The notes under the pieces are model-generated. The model searched no databases, had not been told where the DNA came from, and saw nothing but the letters and a program-made list of their open reading frames with translations. A stretch of DNA of 64,000 nucleotides from Cadophora sp. MPI-SDFR-AT-0126 (lineage: Eukaryota > Ascomycota > Leotiomycetes > Helotiales > Ploettnerulaceae). The stretch spans positions 372,001 to 436,000 of the forward strand of contig JAGMVK010000015.1 in the NCBI GenBank assembly GCA_020747065.1. Direction: 5' to 3'. The position numbers and the translations under genes were made by a program. Each line of letters starts with the position of its first letter. Positions within the stretch are counted from its first letter, which is position 1. Shown here one piece after another: positions 46,275 through 61,597 of this stretch.

Positions 46275-49193
46275 TTAGTCCAATGTAATCACCTCCTTCT
46301 CGAACTTTTCCATAACTGAAATTAAAGCCTTTCTAAATCGCGTCGGCCCCCATGACTTCAGTATCGCTTCCAATTCAGCGGTATCGGATTCAGATGGAGC
46401 CATATTTGTGGATCCAGTTGAGTTATGTCGAGTATGTTGTGTGGTTACGACACGCGGTTTTTTGGCTGGTCGCAGTTCGAGTCCTGGTTCGGGTGCGCCA
46501 GAAAATGGCTGCCATTTGAAGTGATTTTCACTTTTATACAAGGACATCCTGATCCTGTCGTCGTATATGTATAGTCCTGGATATTCATCTTTACAATCTT
46601 CTTTGCGGAATTTGTAGAGCAGGTCTACGCCCCATAGTTGAGCACTGGTTTTGATCAATGGAATTAACGCCCCCTCTGCCTGCGGACCCCTTCCATAGAC
46701 TTGTTTATCGTCGCCAAGGACTTCGTAGCCCTCCAGTACAAAGAACAGTCCTTCAGAGATGGTTTCAATCAGTGTTGAGATGATATCGGTGAGCATGGTT
46801 GGGTCGCAGATGTCCTTGGTGACCAGTACACACATGTGTTCATGATTTCGATACTTGCTACAAAGCAATACTGCTCCGTTCTCTGGGAGTCCAGGACATT
46901 GATTCGGATGTTCCAAAGGCAATGAATATCGATGCTCTGCGATACCTTGCCGTTCCAGGCGCTCAAGCTGAGCAGAAAATCTAAGACATGGGGCATCTGG
47001 TTCCAACAGCCCACTTGGCTTGTGGCGCCTGTAAATTTCTTGAACGAGATTCTTGATTGCATAGTCGAATCTGTTAAGAGGCTCCAATATGACGTTGTGC
47101 TCGTACTCATGGCGTACCACCTTTCTCCTTTTGCTACTAAGTCTGTTGACTGGTCGCCAGAAGTCCACGGTGTGCGATATTGCATACGCAAAGGTATCTT
47201 TCATATTCCGACTCTTCAAATGAGACAGGAGAGACGCCGCTGTCTCGTGGTCAAGTTGTGGCGCGATTTTCTCCATACCTTCAAGGAGAAATGCCGATTT
47301 CTCTAGCTTAGAGTATTGCCGGATCCTAGATAGAACATCTTCGTCCACTGCCAAACAGAAGAGAGTCCGAGAAAGCTCCCATGTCTTGGAAGAGATTGAG
47401 GATGCATGAACAATACTACAAAGCATCTTACTTTCTGGTGCCGTGTGATGGGTTTCTCTGATTGTTCCTGTCCATTCGTTCTCGATGTTGTAAAGCATTC
47501 GCTGAGACACAGTCATCGGTCCATCACGTAAAGCTTGAAGTGTTGTCCGCGCAATCTTTTTATATTTCGAGGAGCTAGCACCCAAGCAATTGATGAAGCT
47601 CATCATGTTGTCTCGCGTGAGGTAGAGGCACTGAAACGAGGTCTTGATGATTGTTGCGTGACGGAAAACGCGAGACTTGTAATCCACCAGAGAGTAAGGT
47701 TCAAGCAAGTCGTGGGTCTTCCAAGGGTCGAGCGGAGAATTATCCCTAGCTGAGATTTCGAACTCTTCGGAGTCAGCTGAAGTCTCCGCTTGGCTCTCGG
47801 CATCCAATCGACACGTCCGCCGAGTCGAATTGATATCGGTATCAGCAGCGAAGCTCATTCGTGTTTCAAAATCTTCGTCCATGGTTTCGAGACAGTGGAG
47901 GATAGACGGTCGATAGAGGTCTCTTGCCCAATCAAATATATAATCGACGATTAGGAGTAGTTGCAAGGCGCCATCCGGTGAAGATACCCTGCCGTTCCAG
48001 AGATCTCTGATGTTCTATAATTATTAGATCACATCTCCGTCTTCATACCGCATTCGACCTCAACTTACATAATGTTTCCTAGCTTTCGATACCGTGATAT
48101 GGCATCCCGAGACACGCCAGCTATCACCAAGATAGGAAATATACCACACAAAAGGACCACCCAATTCTTCCAGAGGATAAGAAAGCTCTGAAAGGCGTTC
48201 TTGACTTTTGAGAAGACCCCATATAGGCAGCGAGGTCTGAATTCCACAATTTCGGTGGCCCTTGCCTTCCTCGGATTTTGCCTCGAGTACAAGAAAGGGG
48301 AAAAGTAAAGGCTCCCCTCGTTGATGAAAGGGGGTAGCTTGTAGAAAGTCTTCCACCAACAATTCCTCATTGCCGGATTCAGTTGTTGTCTGGAGCACAA
48401 AAGCTGCGTCCCGAGACGCACTGTCCAAGACGCTTTGAGCAGTACCGCGAAGACGGTCCTCGAAGTTTGTGGTTTGACACAACCCATAGACACGATCAGG
48501 TCTCCTTTCTGGTAAAGTCCGAGTGCTTTTGCCATTTTGAACTTCTGGGAGATCGTTCGTAGCATAGCTTTCATAGGTAAACACTTGATCCGCTCTGTTT
48601 GAAAAGAGGTTGTTCAGACCAGGATAAACCACATCGACACACTTGCAAGGCACGCGTGTCCTCCGTCGAGCTTTGAGATCATCGGAAATAGGGCCATCGG
48701 ATTCTGCGACGACTTCAATCTCTGATCTCCAAGATCTACCACTGCGTCCTGGTCCACTGCAAGTTTTGCTGTCACGAGCGAGTTAGTACTTGGAGTTATT
48801 ATTCCGCAGCAGGCTTGAGAGCTGACTCGACGTACCATTCAGTTCTTAAGCTAAATCGAGCATCGACCAGCTTCTCAAGTTCTAGTCGCCAAGTCAATTC
48901 GGATGGCTTCTCCTTCAGCAATCGGCGAGCTGTGTCCGATAATTGTTTGGCTCGGCATTTCGTTGTCTGCCTCCAAGTCGATGTGCTATGATCATTGGGC
49001 ACCTCATCATAAGTATGGAATTTGTTCTGTCCTAGTTGAACGACGTTCTGGAAAGTGTTTCTGAAGTTTGATGGCACTCGTCAGAGGTCGTTTCCGGTTC
49101 ATGGACGATGCGGAGTCTTTTCATCAGCGATTCGTCGCGACGCAGCCGATCCTCCTCCGTCAAATTAGTTCTGGAGGCTCTTGACGCCGCCAT
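46275..49193 (-). CDS. Uncharacterised protein with PD-(D/E)XK-like motif
   Basis: Large predicted protein in at least three exons. The long C-terminal exon (46275-48010) follows a 48060-48660 exon and an N-terminal part at 48799-49193. The middle exon contains RGEPLLFPFLVLEAKSEEG, then IQTSLPI: a hydrophobic strand followed by ExK, as in PD-(D/E)XK nuclease-like domains of many fungal orphan proteins. The C-terminal 550 residues are alpha-helical, with no family I recognise, ending in a basic AKKPRVV patch that may be a nuclear signal. The start is uncertain: MAASRASRTNLTEEDRL (49193) is attractive but in a different frame from the next segment. Function unknown; a nuclease role is not established. 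Confidence 0.6.
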
Positions 49194-50046
49194 GAAGAAT
49201 ACTCTAGGTTCAACGGGAGTGAATTATGGTGGAACTGCTTGATGAGACATTTAACTCGAATAGATAGAGCACCAGTGATATGTCATCTGGGGCTGTGCAG
49301 GCAACAGCAGGTCCCTGCTCTCTTGCCTGGCAGGCTCGAGGCCGTGCTGGGGCTCGGCCCGCGGCCGCAGCGTTTCAGCCCAGATCCTCTTGCTAGTCAG
49401 GTGACCCCAATGATAAGCGGCAAATAAAAGCAGGGCAATACTTCCCTCAACTCAACCACCGGAATTTCTAAAGGACATAAAAGTAGACTTAAACGCGTAC
49501 ATTACCTTACACCAATTGCATTATCCTCAACTTTCATTTAACGATCTATCTACGTATTAGCTCCCTTAATATCTTCGATGTTCAAGCTCCTTCTGTTACC
49601 TCTAACTGATTATTAATGGACTACTTCTGACTCAGTTTCAAGTATATCTTCCCTGCGAATATATCACTGTAAGTATAGAAACTTTAGATTTCTGCCAGAT
49701 TTAAATCAGCTAGCCGAAAAAACCATCTGCATATTGCTGCGCTGTCGTCTGTGTATCAGCTTCCCCGTTCAGTTGTTTTAGTGGTTGTACCTTTCCTCCA
49801 GAAGCTAAGCTAAGGCTGTTTCAGCGCATGTGCAGCCCTGGGTATTCTAGTATGCACATAGCGTCCGTTTCTTGGATTGGATATCTCAAGTGGGATACAG
49901 TACCTCCTACACTTTCCTCACGAATGTTACCTTTTCACTCGCTTAACCTGAACGAATCAACAAGAGTTGTGCGGAGAGCCCTTCCGGTGCGGGCTTTCAA
50001 GATTGAGGAAGATATGATGCAGTCTGGGTCAGATGAATTGCTCTTG
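49194..50046. other. Intergenic between two minus-strand genes
   Basis: About 850 bp: promoter of the PD-(D/E)XK-like gene and 3' flank of the transcription factor. AT-rich 49430-49700. No gene seen. Confidence 0.5.
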
Positions 50047-53000
50047 TCAATTATCAACAGCATCTGCATCATCAATAAGTGTACTACTAAGAATTCTCAA
50101 AATCCTCGTATACCTCTCCACTCTGAACTTGCCAATATCATCTAAGAGATGTACGAACTGCAAGAGAATCCTTCGAGCAGATTGATAGCCACTAGAATGA
50201 ACCGCTCCAGAAAGACTGATGGGGCCTCCATGTCTGATAAAGCCAACACCTGGATCTTCGGCATGGCCGTTGTACTCAAACTCGTGCGACAAGCCTTCTC
50301 TTCCCACGATTCTCCAATCTACAGTATCGAGAAGCTCGAATGGTGGGGTTGTTGAGGTTATCGACTCTGCCGGTACCATAAGGACATACAGGGAGAGTAT
50401 CAAGGCAGATGTAAACAACCCGTTTGATGCATGGAAGGGATCTCCATCAGAAGCCCGTCGGTCGGACATGATTTTGTACATCTGCGCTGCGTGGAGGATT
50501 GCCCTCCTAGCTCCTGTCGTCTGCGTCCATATGGCAATGTTGCTGAATGCCTCTCGAGCAAGAATCGTACCTGCACAGCCAGCTCCACGTTCGAAAAGGC
50601 GGATGTCCGCTGTAAGCATGATACAAGTACTATGCCACATTGCCATGCAATTCGGATTATTCAGACCCATCATGTCGCCATATGATTCGAGCACCTCAAC
50701 AACCAGAAGTCTCGTGATGTTCCCTCTCAAGTCCGTCGCAAAAGTCTCCCAGGGCACGAACGACTTATCCGACCCGCTTTCTGAAAGCAGCCGATAATAG
50801 TCGTCTGAAATTCGAATGCGGATAGTGCTTAAAAGGCCATGCATCCCTAACATATCCATCGGTCTCGCTGTTCGAGGGATATCAACTCGCATGGTGGATA
50901 ATTTCATCACCGGCATGAAGAGAAGATGGCTTTTGCGTTGCAACTCGAGCCATTTCTCTGCTGATTTTGCTTCGAACAGAGCCGCACTGCACGGTAACAA
51001 CCATTGCATGTGGTCAGTCCGTATTAATGGACAGGCAGTCTGAACTGTGGCGAACCAGGAATCGACGAGAAGTAACGTCACGATTAATCTGGGAGTGTTA
51101 GACCCTGCTCTATGCACACAACCTTTCATATAAAATTGCGTTTTAACTTGCCGTTTTGTAGATTCGATTCGACACCATGCTTTCCATCGCGACTCTGTGA
51201 CTTCAAAGGAGCTTAATAAGTTCTCATCGAGCTTTTCACCATTTTCGGCAGCGAACAATCCTTGCTCTTGCGCTTGCTAGAAGAATCATGAGTCAACCGT
51301 TCTTGAATGGTTTTGAGAACGTACCGTAAGCAGTTGGACATAAAGTCTTTGGGATCTTGGCTGATCCGCTCTCTCCTGTGAAGCGTTCAGTCTACGAGAA
51401 CAATACTGGTATTGGTGAGTACTACCCCAAGGATCTCAGCTAAGCATATCAGAAGCATGCCGCATGCCACGGTTCTGACATAAGTATGGCTCAAAAGATG
51501 AGAATCGCGTGCATGCGCACTCATTTGAGTCTCGACGATATCCATGACGACCTGGCAATTGTCAATACATAACGAGACTGACATGTTCTCAAAATAGGAT
51601 GTTGGGGGGATCCCGAAGTGGTACTTACATCAAATGCTTGCTGCACAAACACCTTCGCCCCATGCGTATTTATCAGTGTCAATCCAATAAGACACATTGT
51701 GAACAAGGTAGGCTCGTCGAAAACTTTGGGGTCAAAGGTTGGCACATGTATGAATGGGAGAAGAGGATGAAAGTGTCGGAAGTAAAGATCCAAAGCCATA
51801 TCGAGTATCTCTACTGGAGGAAATTTAAGCCCAGGGATTGGAGTCTCGTAAATATCTGGTGGTGGGCTTCGCAACATCTCGTCTGGACTCTTCTGGAATG
51901 TGGAAGGAGAGCGAGTATTTGCACAATGCACCTTATTGAACATTTTCTCCAACCGTTCCCCACAAGACTTCTCCAGACCTCTTCTAGAATGACTCTGAGA
52001 CTGAGGAGTTGGAAGTGCCTGAGGGAAATTAGAGCCATGCAGGTATTCCTTCCTCGCTAGAATATTGTCGGAGGAGACAAGAGACAAGTCCTTCCACAGC
52101 GAATGTATAACACGCCTGTGGTTCCCAGAATTATGAATCCAAAACTTTTGCACTTGGGGGAAGCGATCATCAGGAACATCGCCACCTGAGAAGCCCGAAG
52201 ATCCAAGACTGATGGAACGCAGTCGCTTACTCGCTCGCTCAAGTGGAACTCCGGGCGATGAGATGAGGAACCCGGAGTGATCAACATAGGTTTGCGAGAG
52301 ACTGCTGGAGTTCAGTTGGCTGAACCACGTCTGGAAGTCATCAGTCAGAATCATGTCTTCGGCACCGGCATTGAAATTATCGAAAGCATGCGTCTCATTC
52401 CAAATTTCTTGCTGTGTCCCCATGCTACCCTCGATTGGAAGACTGTCCATGTCCAGGAAAGCGGAATCGCTGGGAGTTTTACAAGCAGCAGCGTTTGCCA
52501 GAGACCCGAGGCAGTCAATGGAAGTTGCAGAATTAGCCTGCGCTAAAGCTGCAGAAACAATTGGATGACCTTGGTCACGTTGACTCAAATTTCTTCTTGC
52601 TCGAGATGACCTCCGGGAAATCGTCTCTGGATTCGATTGCCGTTCCAATTCTGCCCCCAGCCATATACATCGATTGGTATGAACATCCAAACCCTGTATC
52701 GGATTTTCTTGACTGAACCTATGCTGAATTATACCATCTTCAGCAACTGGGATTCGGGTGGGTATGGGTGACATTCGTGTAACTCCATGGCTGTCTGACA
52801 ACCCATTTTCGCAAGGAGATATGAGGTTTTCTGGATCTGCCTCGACTGCTTTGACATGGCCTTTCTGATGACGACACAACACGTCACTAGGGAATATAAT
52901 TCAGCACATTGAAAAACCAGAACGCTGGAGGAGAACAATTCCACGGCAAACTCGGAATCGTACCTTCTGGAGAAACGCTTTGAGCATTGGGTGCACTTGA

Positions 53001-53188
53001 ACGGCTTCTCGCCTGTATCTGTACCAAGTCATGAGATGAATCCTAAAAGGAACATGCGTCTTTCACTGACGAGAGCGTTCGTGACGCTTAAGATGTTCAA
53101 CCTTACGGAACCGGCGCTCGCAGTACTTGCATTTCCTGGGCAACACCACCTCTGCCTCTCCTGCCCATGTTTCTATAATTGTTGCCAT
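50047..53188 (-). CDS. C2H2 zinc-finger transcription factor with fungal_trans domain
   Basis: Nuclear regulator. Two C2H2 fingers are assembled across micro-sized N-terminal exons: 53188-53071 (CKYCERRFRKVEHLKRHERS), 53012-52964 and 52886-51629, which complete CTQCSKRFSRSDVLCRHQKGH. Spacing is C-x2-C-x12-H-x3/4-H. The exon ending at 51629 continues into the fungal_trans domain (ALDLYFRHFHPLLPFIHVPTF), followed by an exon from 51587 to 51426, a short exon ending at the GTACGT donor near 51325, and the final exon 51281-50047. All phases examined agree. This tandem C2H2 plus fungal_trans layout is a known Pezizomycotina class often linked to metabolism genes. It is divergent from the VAO-like gene, its most likely target. 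Confidence 0.9.
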
Positions 53189-54054
53189 TGGCAGATGCTC
53201 TAGACTCTCAAGTGATTCTGAAATTCAAGCTCCTAATCGTGTTTGATTATCTGGATTGCCTCGCCCATGGTTGGCTAATGTCAATTTGATCTGGGGAGGT
53301 GCCTCAGCTCGACGGCCCGATTCGAAATTCTAGAAAACAATGAAAAAGACAGTATCGACTGTCTCCTGAATTTTGCAGGAAATTTTCTGTGACAAGGTAT
53401 TGAAAAAAGAGATTGGAGCTTCTCGGCATCTGGGGTATAGAGTGATGAGGGGAAAGAGGGGTTCTGGGGCTGGCAGTGGCGGGGTGCACTAAGGAAAGTT
53501 ACTTGAATCCTCTTGCACTGTGGCTATCAAGTCAGGACCATGCAACAAACCCCAAACTTTTTGACTTTTTACTAAGTTATGCGGCAGCATCGGCCGACAC
53601 GGTGCCATGGTCCCCTGTGGGGCCCTTCCGTGGCACCTCTTTTGGTCAACTACACTGGGTGTCTTTGGCCCTGGACATGTGTAAATTCCCCAGTCATCTA
53701 GTACCGCTTGTTTCAGCATATAGTCTACCGAAGCATAAGACGCCTTCGTTTTGAGGTAGATGAGTGGCCAACCCCGCATTTTTATCTCCACAGATACAGT
53801 GTGGAGGGATGTGGGCTGTCAGTGAAGATCGGAACAATCCTGCAAGTAACATGGTCTAAACCAACCATTTGCCGGTGCAAAAGGCACAGTAGTACCATCC
53901 AGTGGGGGTGCTAGAATGAGCTGACACTCATGTGGAATATGTACGCTTTGCATTTCTAGTGTGGACATATATATTCGAGCCCCCATCTCGTCTCTTTTTG
54001 AGCGGCCTTATTTAAGTGAAAACATCCGAGTCGTGCACAAATTAATCAATCACG
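53189..54054. promoter_or_regulatory. Divergent promoter, C2H2 regulator / VAO-like enzyme
   Basis: An 866-bp region between divergent start codons. It contains several CCCC/GGGG-containing spots (for example GTGGGGCCC near 53619 and CAGTGGGGGTG near 53901) that C2H2 regulators can bind, and a TATATA element at 53969. No operator can be assigned from sequence alone. Confidence 0.4.
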
Positions 54055-56139
<2,085 letters not shown>

Positions 56140-57330
56140 GGTTGCGACGATATGCAGGTATGGAGTGGAATGCTTAGGAGACTTCCGATCATGTTCCTTA
56201 GAAGACACTTTGAAGTTACAACTATTCTACCACTCGCCGTTGTGAAGCCTTCTACAACATACTTTTTCATTGCACCACGAGCACTTATCCAGACATGTTT
56301 ATCAATAGATTTAACTCTAAGCTGAAGTTCGTTAAGTCTGTGATTCTTTGCCATTCACTTGGGATACATGGCAAGGCGGGCATCGCCCACTTTTGCCCAG
56401 GGAAGTTTTCAATGCTTCGACGGCCAATCATTCCATAGTCATATAAGTCAGTTTGCAAGCCTCAAATAGACTAGCTGACCCTCGCATCAATGCCGTGCTG
56501 CATACAGCAGTGCCCGACTCACTGGCTTACCCCGCGTTCCTCCACATCTGGCTCCACATGCTCCTCCACATCAGCTTCCTCCACATTCTCCACATCAGAA
56601 GCTGCCCCACTTCCACCATTTGCCTGTTTTTTTTTTTTTTTTTGGATTAATAAACGTCCAGTGGTTTTTTGCATAGACTCGGGCCGTCCAGTAATTTTGT
56701 CGATATTTTGGCAATTCAATTTTAATAGGGTATTTATGTTTAAGTCACGCCTGCTGCGAGCAATGATGATGACTTTGATATGTTCAAGTAATACAGCCAG
56801 CTATTGACACCAGACCATGTACTAGGGCTCTCTCCAAATGAAATGACGTGCCAAAGTTACGTGGAAAAGCCTGAAAGAGATTATGAGAATGATAGTGAAT
56901 AAATATTTGATGTTCCATGGTCGTAACTCTGGTTAGGGGTTTGGTTAGGGGCTTGTTCGCTAAAGCTGCCTATCAAGATCTCAGCAGCGGAAGATTTAGA
57001 GGCTTTCTGTAGGGCCTGGACTTTGAGTTATCTTACAGCGAACGAGAAGGGCGAACAGACCGGCGGTGCGCTGAAAGTGCCGTGAGAATTGGGACAGTTC
57101 ACAAAATCCGTGTTTTCTCAGTTTCTGGTCATTTTAGCTCCATTGAAACCTGTAGATATAAGCTCATATACTATTCCAATCTTGTAAAATTTCGGAACAG
57201 AATGTGGTCGGTCAAATTGCAACTCAGTAGCAAATTTTATATGAAGCATTTACGAAAAACCTCTCCACGGAGCGTGCACCAACCCATAAGACAGCTACAT
57301 CTCGAGTATTTAGAGCGCCGTGCAACAGAC
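56140..57330. other. Intergenic with TCCACAT repeats and a T17 run
   Basis: About 1.2 kb. 56535-56600 holds imperfect (C)TCCACAT repeats, followed by 17 T at 56627-56643. Two TTAGGGG copies occur at 56933-56950. A small minus-strand open frame (56519-56719) with poly-Lys and VEE repeats is simply the translation of these tracts. Confidence 0.6.
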
Positions 57331-59060
57331 TCAAACACCATCAGCCAGAAACTGCTCAACAGTCACTTTTGTTTCCCCATCCCACTTCCTCAACCTTTCA
57401 TTTGCAGCGTCCGCCTCCTCAAAGACAAGCTTTCGAATGCTCTCAGAACGTGGCTCGAAGCGAGCCTTGAACGGTTGCGGACGACTATTTTCTGCATCGG
57501 TAAAAGCGAAGATGTCAGGCATTACTTCGACTCCCTGAATACTGATTAGTCAGATCATGGAAGGAATTGAGACTATGAATACTCACCTGCTCATCCAATC
57601 CAGGCTTGATATTAAATGCCCACATCAACTTAACAATGACCATAGAAATCCCCTGCTCAGCAAGTGGCTGACCACTACAAATACGACGTCCCCATCCAAA
57701 AGCGTTGTGGCCCCGGGTATTTGGATAATTCAGACTCTCCTTATTCATGTACCGATCAGGATTAAACTGATCCGGCTCTGGAAAATCCCTAGGATTACGA
57801 TGAATGGCCCAGAGGTTACCGTGAATGGCGATGTCTTTCGGAATGAGGTAGCCTTTGTAAACATCATCTTGGATAGGAGCATGAGGCAGCCCTCCAAGGA
57901 TCGTGACACTCCTCCACCGAAGAGTTTCCTTGAGAATGGCCGCACAGTAGGGCATTTTCTCGACATCATCCCACGTTGGAACACGATCCTTCCCTACAAT
58001 AGAGTCGATTTCCTCGTGTGCTTTCTTCTGTACTTCGGGGTGGGTAACAAGACCAAGAATGGCGCTGAGAGTAGTACCAGTGGTGGTGTCAACCCCGCCT
58101 CCAATGAGATTCGCTGTCATCTCTGAAATATCATCATTGACCACGGATAATTCACTTCGAGATTCGATGAGAGATTTCGCAAAGTTGGGCTCGCTGGCAA
58201 ATGCTCCTTCTTCAGTCAAGGCAAACCAATACCGACGAAGAGCAGCTCCCATGGTTCTGAGAGTGGTCGGAAGTGGGTACAACCAGTGCGGCAGGTACTG
58301 CAGCTCTGGAATTGCTTCCATCCAGTATGCCCCAGGCACTTGCATGTGTGTAACAGTCTCCATCATTTGCAGAGCAAGTCCCACAATGTAGTCGTTCTTT
58401 TTGGCGATACGGCGCCCCCAACCGAGAATTGAGACAATCGAGCATGAGAATCGCTCAATAGATAGCGAGAAGTCTTCTGAGGAGGAGGCAAGGTCGCTGA
58501 TGAGAAGAGAGATCTCATCATTCTGGAAACCTCGATATTGTCTCACTGCCTGTGAGCCTACTGCTCCATGCTGTAGTGCGAGGTCAGTAAGTTTTTTTTT
58601 GCTCTCCAAGTAGAAAGGCATTTACCATCAGCTTCCGATGCAATCTCCAGTGATCATTGTACTTCAGTAGTACTTGATTGTTCTTTCCAATTCCAGTGAC
58701 ATCTCCCATGACAACTTGTCTTGGCCGCGAAGAATAAATGCTGGCTTTCTTCTCGAGCAGATCGGATGCCACCCAAGCATCATTGACGAAGATGTTGGGG
58801 ACACGACCGATCCAGATTGTCAAGAGGCCGCTACCATACTTCTCACTCCAATGCTCAAAGTCTCTCCATGGCTTCGACTTAGGAAGAGATAGCATGTTAC
58901 CGACAATGGGTAGAGGAAATGGTCCAGGTGGAAGTTTGCGCCGAAGCAGGAGCATCGAGGCATAGCTGTACAGAACAGCAAGGGTGGATGCGACGGCAAC
59001 GCATATGATTGCATCTAGAAGAATAGACAGAGGATCGGTTGGAAGTTTTGCAGACAACAT
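57331..59060 (-). CDS. Cytochrome P450 (P450 2)
   Basis: Class-II fungal P450. The start MLSAKLPTDPLSIL is followed by a membrane anchor (AIICVAVASTLAVLYSY) and LPPGPFPLPIVGNM. Exon 1 ends RKLM (donor near 58625) and joins HGAVGSQAVRQYRGFQ; the last join (DEQ to GVEVMPDIF) removes an intron near 57535-57588. Motifs: I-helix GGGVDTTT, ETLR (ExxR), PDRYMN and haem-binding FGWGRRICSGQ. The family resembles O-methylsterigmatocystin oxidoreductase-like (CYP2-clan) enzymes. It sits tail-to-tail with the VAO-like gene, so a shared pathway on an aromatic substrate is possible but unproven. Confidence 0.93.
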
Positions 59061-59369
59061 GCTTGGATGTGTATAGCGATCTTTGTTTGGTAAGAGATGT
59101 GTTTGCGGAAAGAGGATTTTGACCACTCATGGCAAGACCTAAACTGCAGACATCAGCATATTTATGTGCCAAGTACGAACGCACCTAAATCGTACCCATT
59201 GCTATCATACTCCTGAAATCGACCTAAACCGTGGAGGAATGCCAGTTACAGGCGAAAGTTTGCAGTGAGTGGGAAATGCGGAGGGTGCATGAACCAGTCG
59301 TGGGGCAGCGGGGTAGCGGGGGGGCCTAGAAGCAACGGCTGTCATGGCCCTTCTGCTCCCTGTCCACAA

Positions 59370-59372
<3 letters not shown>

Positions 59373-59401
<29 letters not shown>
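59373..59401. repeat. T29 homopolymer
   Basis: A run of 29 T (A29 on the minus strand), flanked on both sides by GGAT. It lies in the region between the P450 2 start and the permease 3' end (59061-59992, about 930 bp without a gene). It could mark a poly(A)-tailed insertion, but no element body was identified. Confidence 0.8.
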
Positions 59402-59992
59402 GGATATCTAGATGGTAGATCTACTATTCCTCGACTAGCACTATCTCTGATAGCATTGGGGGGCCATACTGGCGAATGGGTCCCGGATGGCAAATCATTG
59501 GGCCCTGTTAAGACTGCTTTCAGGCATGTCACGAAATGAAGTTACATGGGTTCAGCTGAAGCAAATCCGAAGTGGAACTTCAGCTAAGGCGAATTCTTAC
59601 AGCAATATCTACTCACAAAATTCTCGCATTGCTATGGATATATTCACAATGAGACAGGACTCTCGTGATCAACCTGACTTTATTGAATTACAAGCGAGTC
59701 CTGCCATTATGCCGAGCTATGGAAAACAATGTTTTTTTTTTCATGCACGACAACGAAACAGAGGCAGATTTCGAGTGTTGGAGAGGTGTGATGTACAAGT
59801 TGTCTGTTAATTATATCCAAGCAAAGTCGAATTCCATCGCGGACTCTACAGAACTGTAATTCAAAGACAGTGTGAGTTTTGGCCAGGGCCAAAACTCGCT
59901 TGCTGACCATGCCCCGCTTTTCACCTATAGTAAACAATCCACTGAACCGCAATCTTCTTAGCGAACTTTCCCCTGACAAGCATGAAAATGCT

Positions 59993-61597
59993 TTACAACC
60001 CGTCAGAAGCTGGGGGACCCTTATATACTAATCAAATGTATCAGTAAATATTCGTAGAAAGTTGAAATATGATGTGTGAGCTAGACATACCATGCTTCGC
60101 GTGAATGAAATACCACGCGGTAGCAATAACTCCAAAGCCTACACAAACCACACTCGCATAATTCATGCTGACCTCTGTAACCGGCAACACAGTGGGCATA
60201 CTAAACAGCACGATCTCAAAGGCAATCCAGGCCAATGCGATTACATTGACAATCGGACCAATGATCGGCCCAACATTCCACTTCGCCTGGCTGACCTCGA
60301 CGCGGCGATTCCAGAATAATGAGAGTGCGATGGGGATTGCGTACGAAGCGGCGAGTGCGATGACGCCCACGGAAACGAAGGCGGTAAATGCGCTGGTGCT
60401 GCCGAGGTTGATGAGCCCGAGGAGCATTTGGACGACTGTCACGAGGATGAGTGAATACACGGGGACGCCAAGCCTTTTGTTGACCTTGGAGAAGATCTTG
60501 GAACCAGGAATTGCATCGTCTCGTGCGAAGGCCCAGGTGCAGCGTGAGGCAGCGACCGTGATGCTAATAGAGCAGAACATTGTGATTGCGAGGACCAGGA
60601 ATGTGAGACCTAAACCACCACCTGGGGAGCCCATCACGATATGGAAGATATATGGGAGAGCTTGTCCAGATGGGGCACCGAGAATATCTTCCAACGGTGG
60701 CATAGTGACGCAAATCGGAATAATGAAGAACAGTCCTGCAATACCACCGACAGGAACACAGAGGGACAGGGCGCGTGGGACTTTGATAGCTGGATCGGAG
60801 ACCTCTTCAGCCATAGACGAGATCATACCGATTGCAGAAAACGTGTAGGCTGCAGGAAGAAGACCGATGAAGAACGTAAATCCACCCCATCCCGAGAACG
60901 AAGTGTCGTAATGCCCGAGTGCGTAAGAAGCAGAGTGACGTCCAACATCTGCTTTGACGGAGAGCGCAATCAGGATGATCAAGATAGATACTGCCGTCCA
61001 AGCTGCACAAATAATATCGACCATAGGCAGGAAGGTATTCCCAAAGGTGCAGATCACAAGGGTGATGAGACAGATCGCGAAGAAAATGAGCAGAAGCTGC
61101 CAAGCCTTAGGAACGAAATCCGGATGGTACATCGACACGGTGGCCGTGATCAGAGAGGCGAATCCGAAGTTGACAGAGAGAGTAATTGTCCAATTTCCAA
61201 TGAGCCAAATCCATCCCGTGATGAACGACAAAATCGTCTTGTTCGTCTTCGCAATCTGAAAGCTCCAATAATACGGGCCAGCACTCGTTGGATATCGAGA
61301 AGCCAGCTCACTCAGACTCAAAGCCACACACTCATCCAGGACCAAGATCATCAACCATCCCACAAAGATTGAGAGCTGGCCACCTCCATAAATGGCCACG
61401 ATAAGAGGTCCTCCTTCACCATAGGGAATGGCGGCGATAGCGAGGGATTGAAAGAGTAAGGTGAAGAGGGAACGGTTGCGGCGGAGTTCGGGAGTGTAGC
61501 CTAGGGCAGTGAGACTGTCAAGATCGTGGACGGTGCCCGATTCGTTATGAGGAGAGGAAGGAGCCTTTTCGTCGACGAGTTTGGTTTGGGTGTCCAT
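59993..61597 (-). CDS. APC-family amino acid/GABA/choline-type permease
   Basis: Plasma-membrane transporter with about 12 hydrophobic segments. Start is the ATG of MDTQTKLVDEKAPSS (61597); upstream in-frame codons include only a TTG. The N-terminal tail has DLDSLTALGYTPELRRNRSLFTLL, typical of fungal GABA/choline permeases, then GEGGPLIVAIYGG and ASRYPTSAGPYYWS. A 63-nt intron (60028-60090) near the 3' end restores HVYKGPPASDGL, matching the YxGPP ending common in this family; the unspliced frame would instead run into a nonsense tail. About 513 residues. The substrate is probably an amino acid or amine; it could import nutrients and need not belong to the VAO/P450 group. Confidence 0.92.

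Noticed and set aside
56519..56719. Small open frame with poly-Lys and VEE repeats
   Set aside because: It is the translation of the T17 run and the TCCACAT repeats rather than a gene.
56931..56955. Telomere-like TTAGGGG copies
   Set aside because: Only two imperfect copies separated by a few bases; too little for an interstitial telomere.
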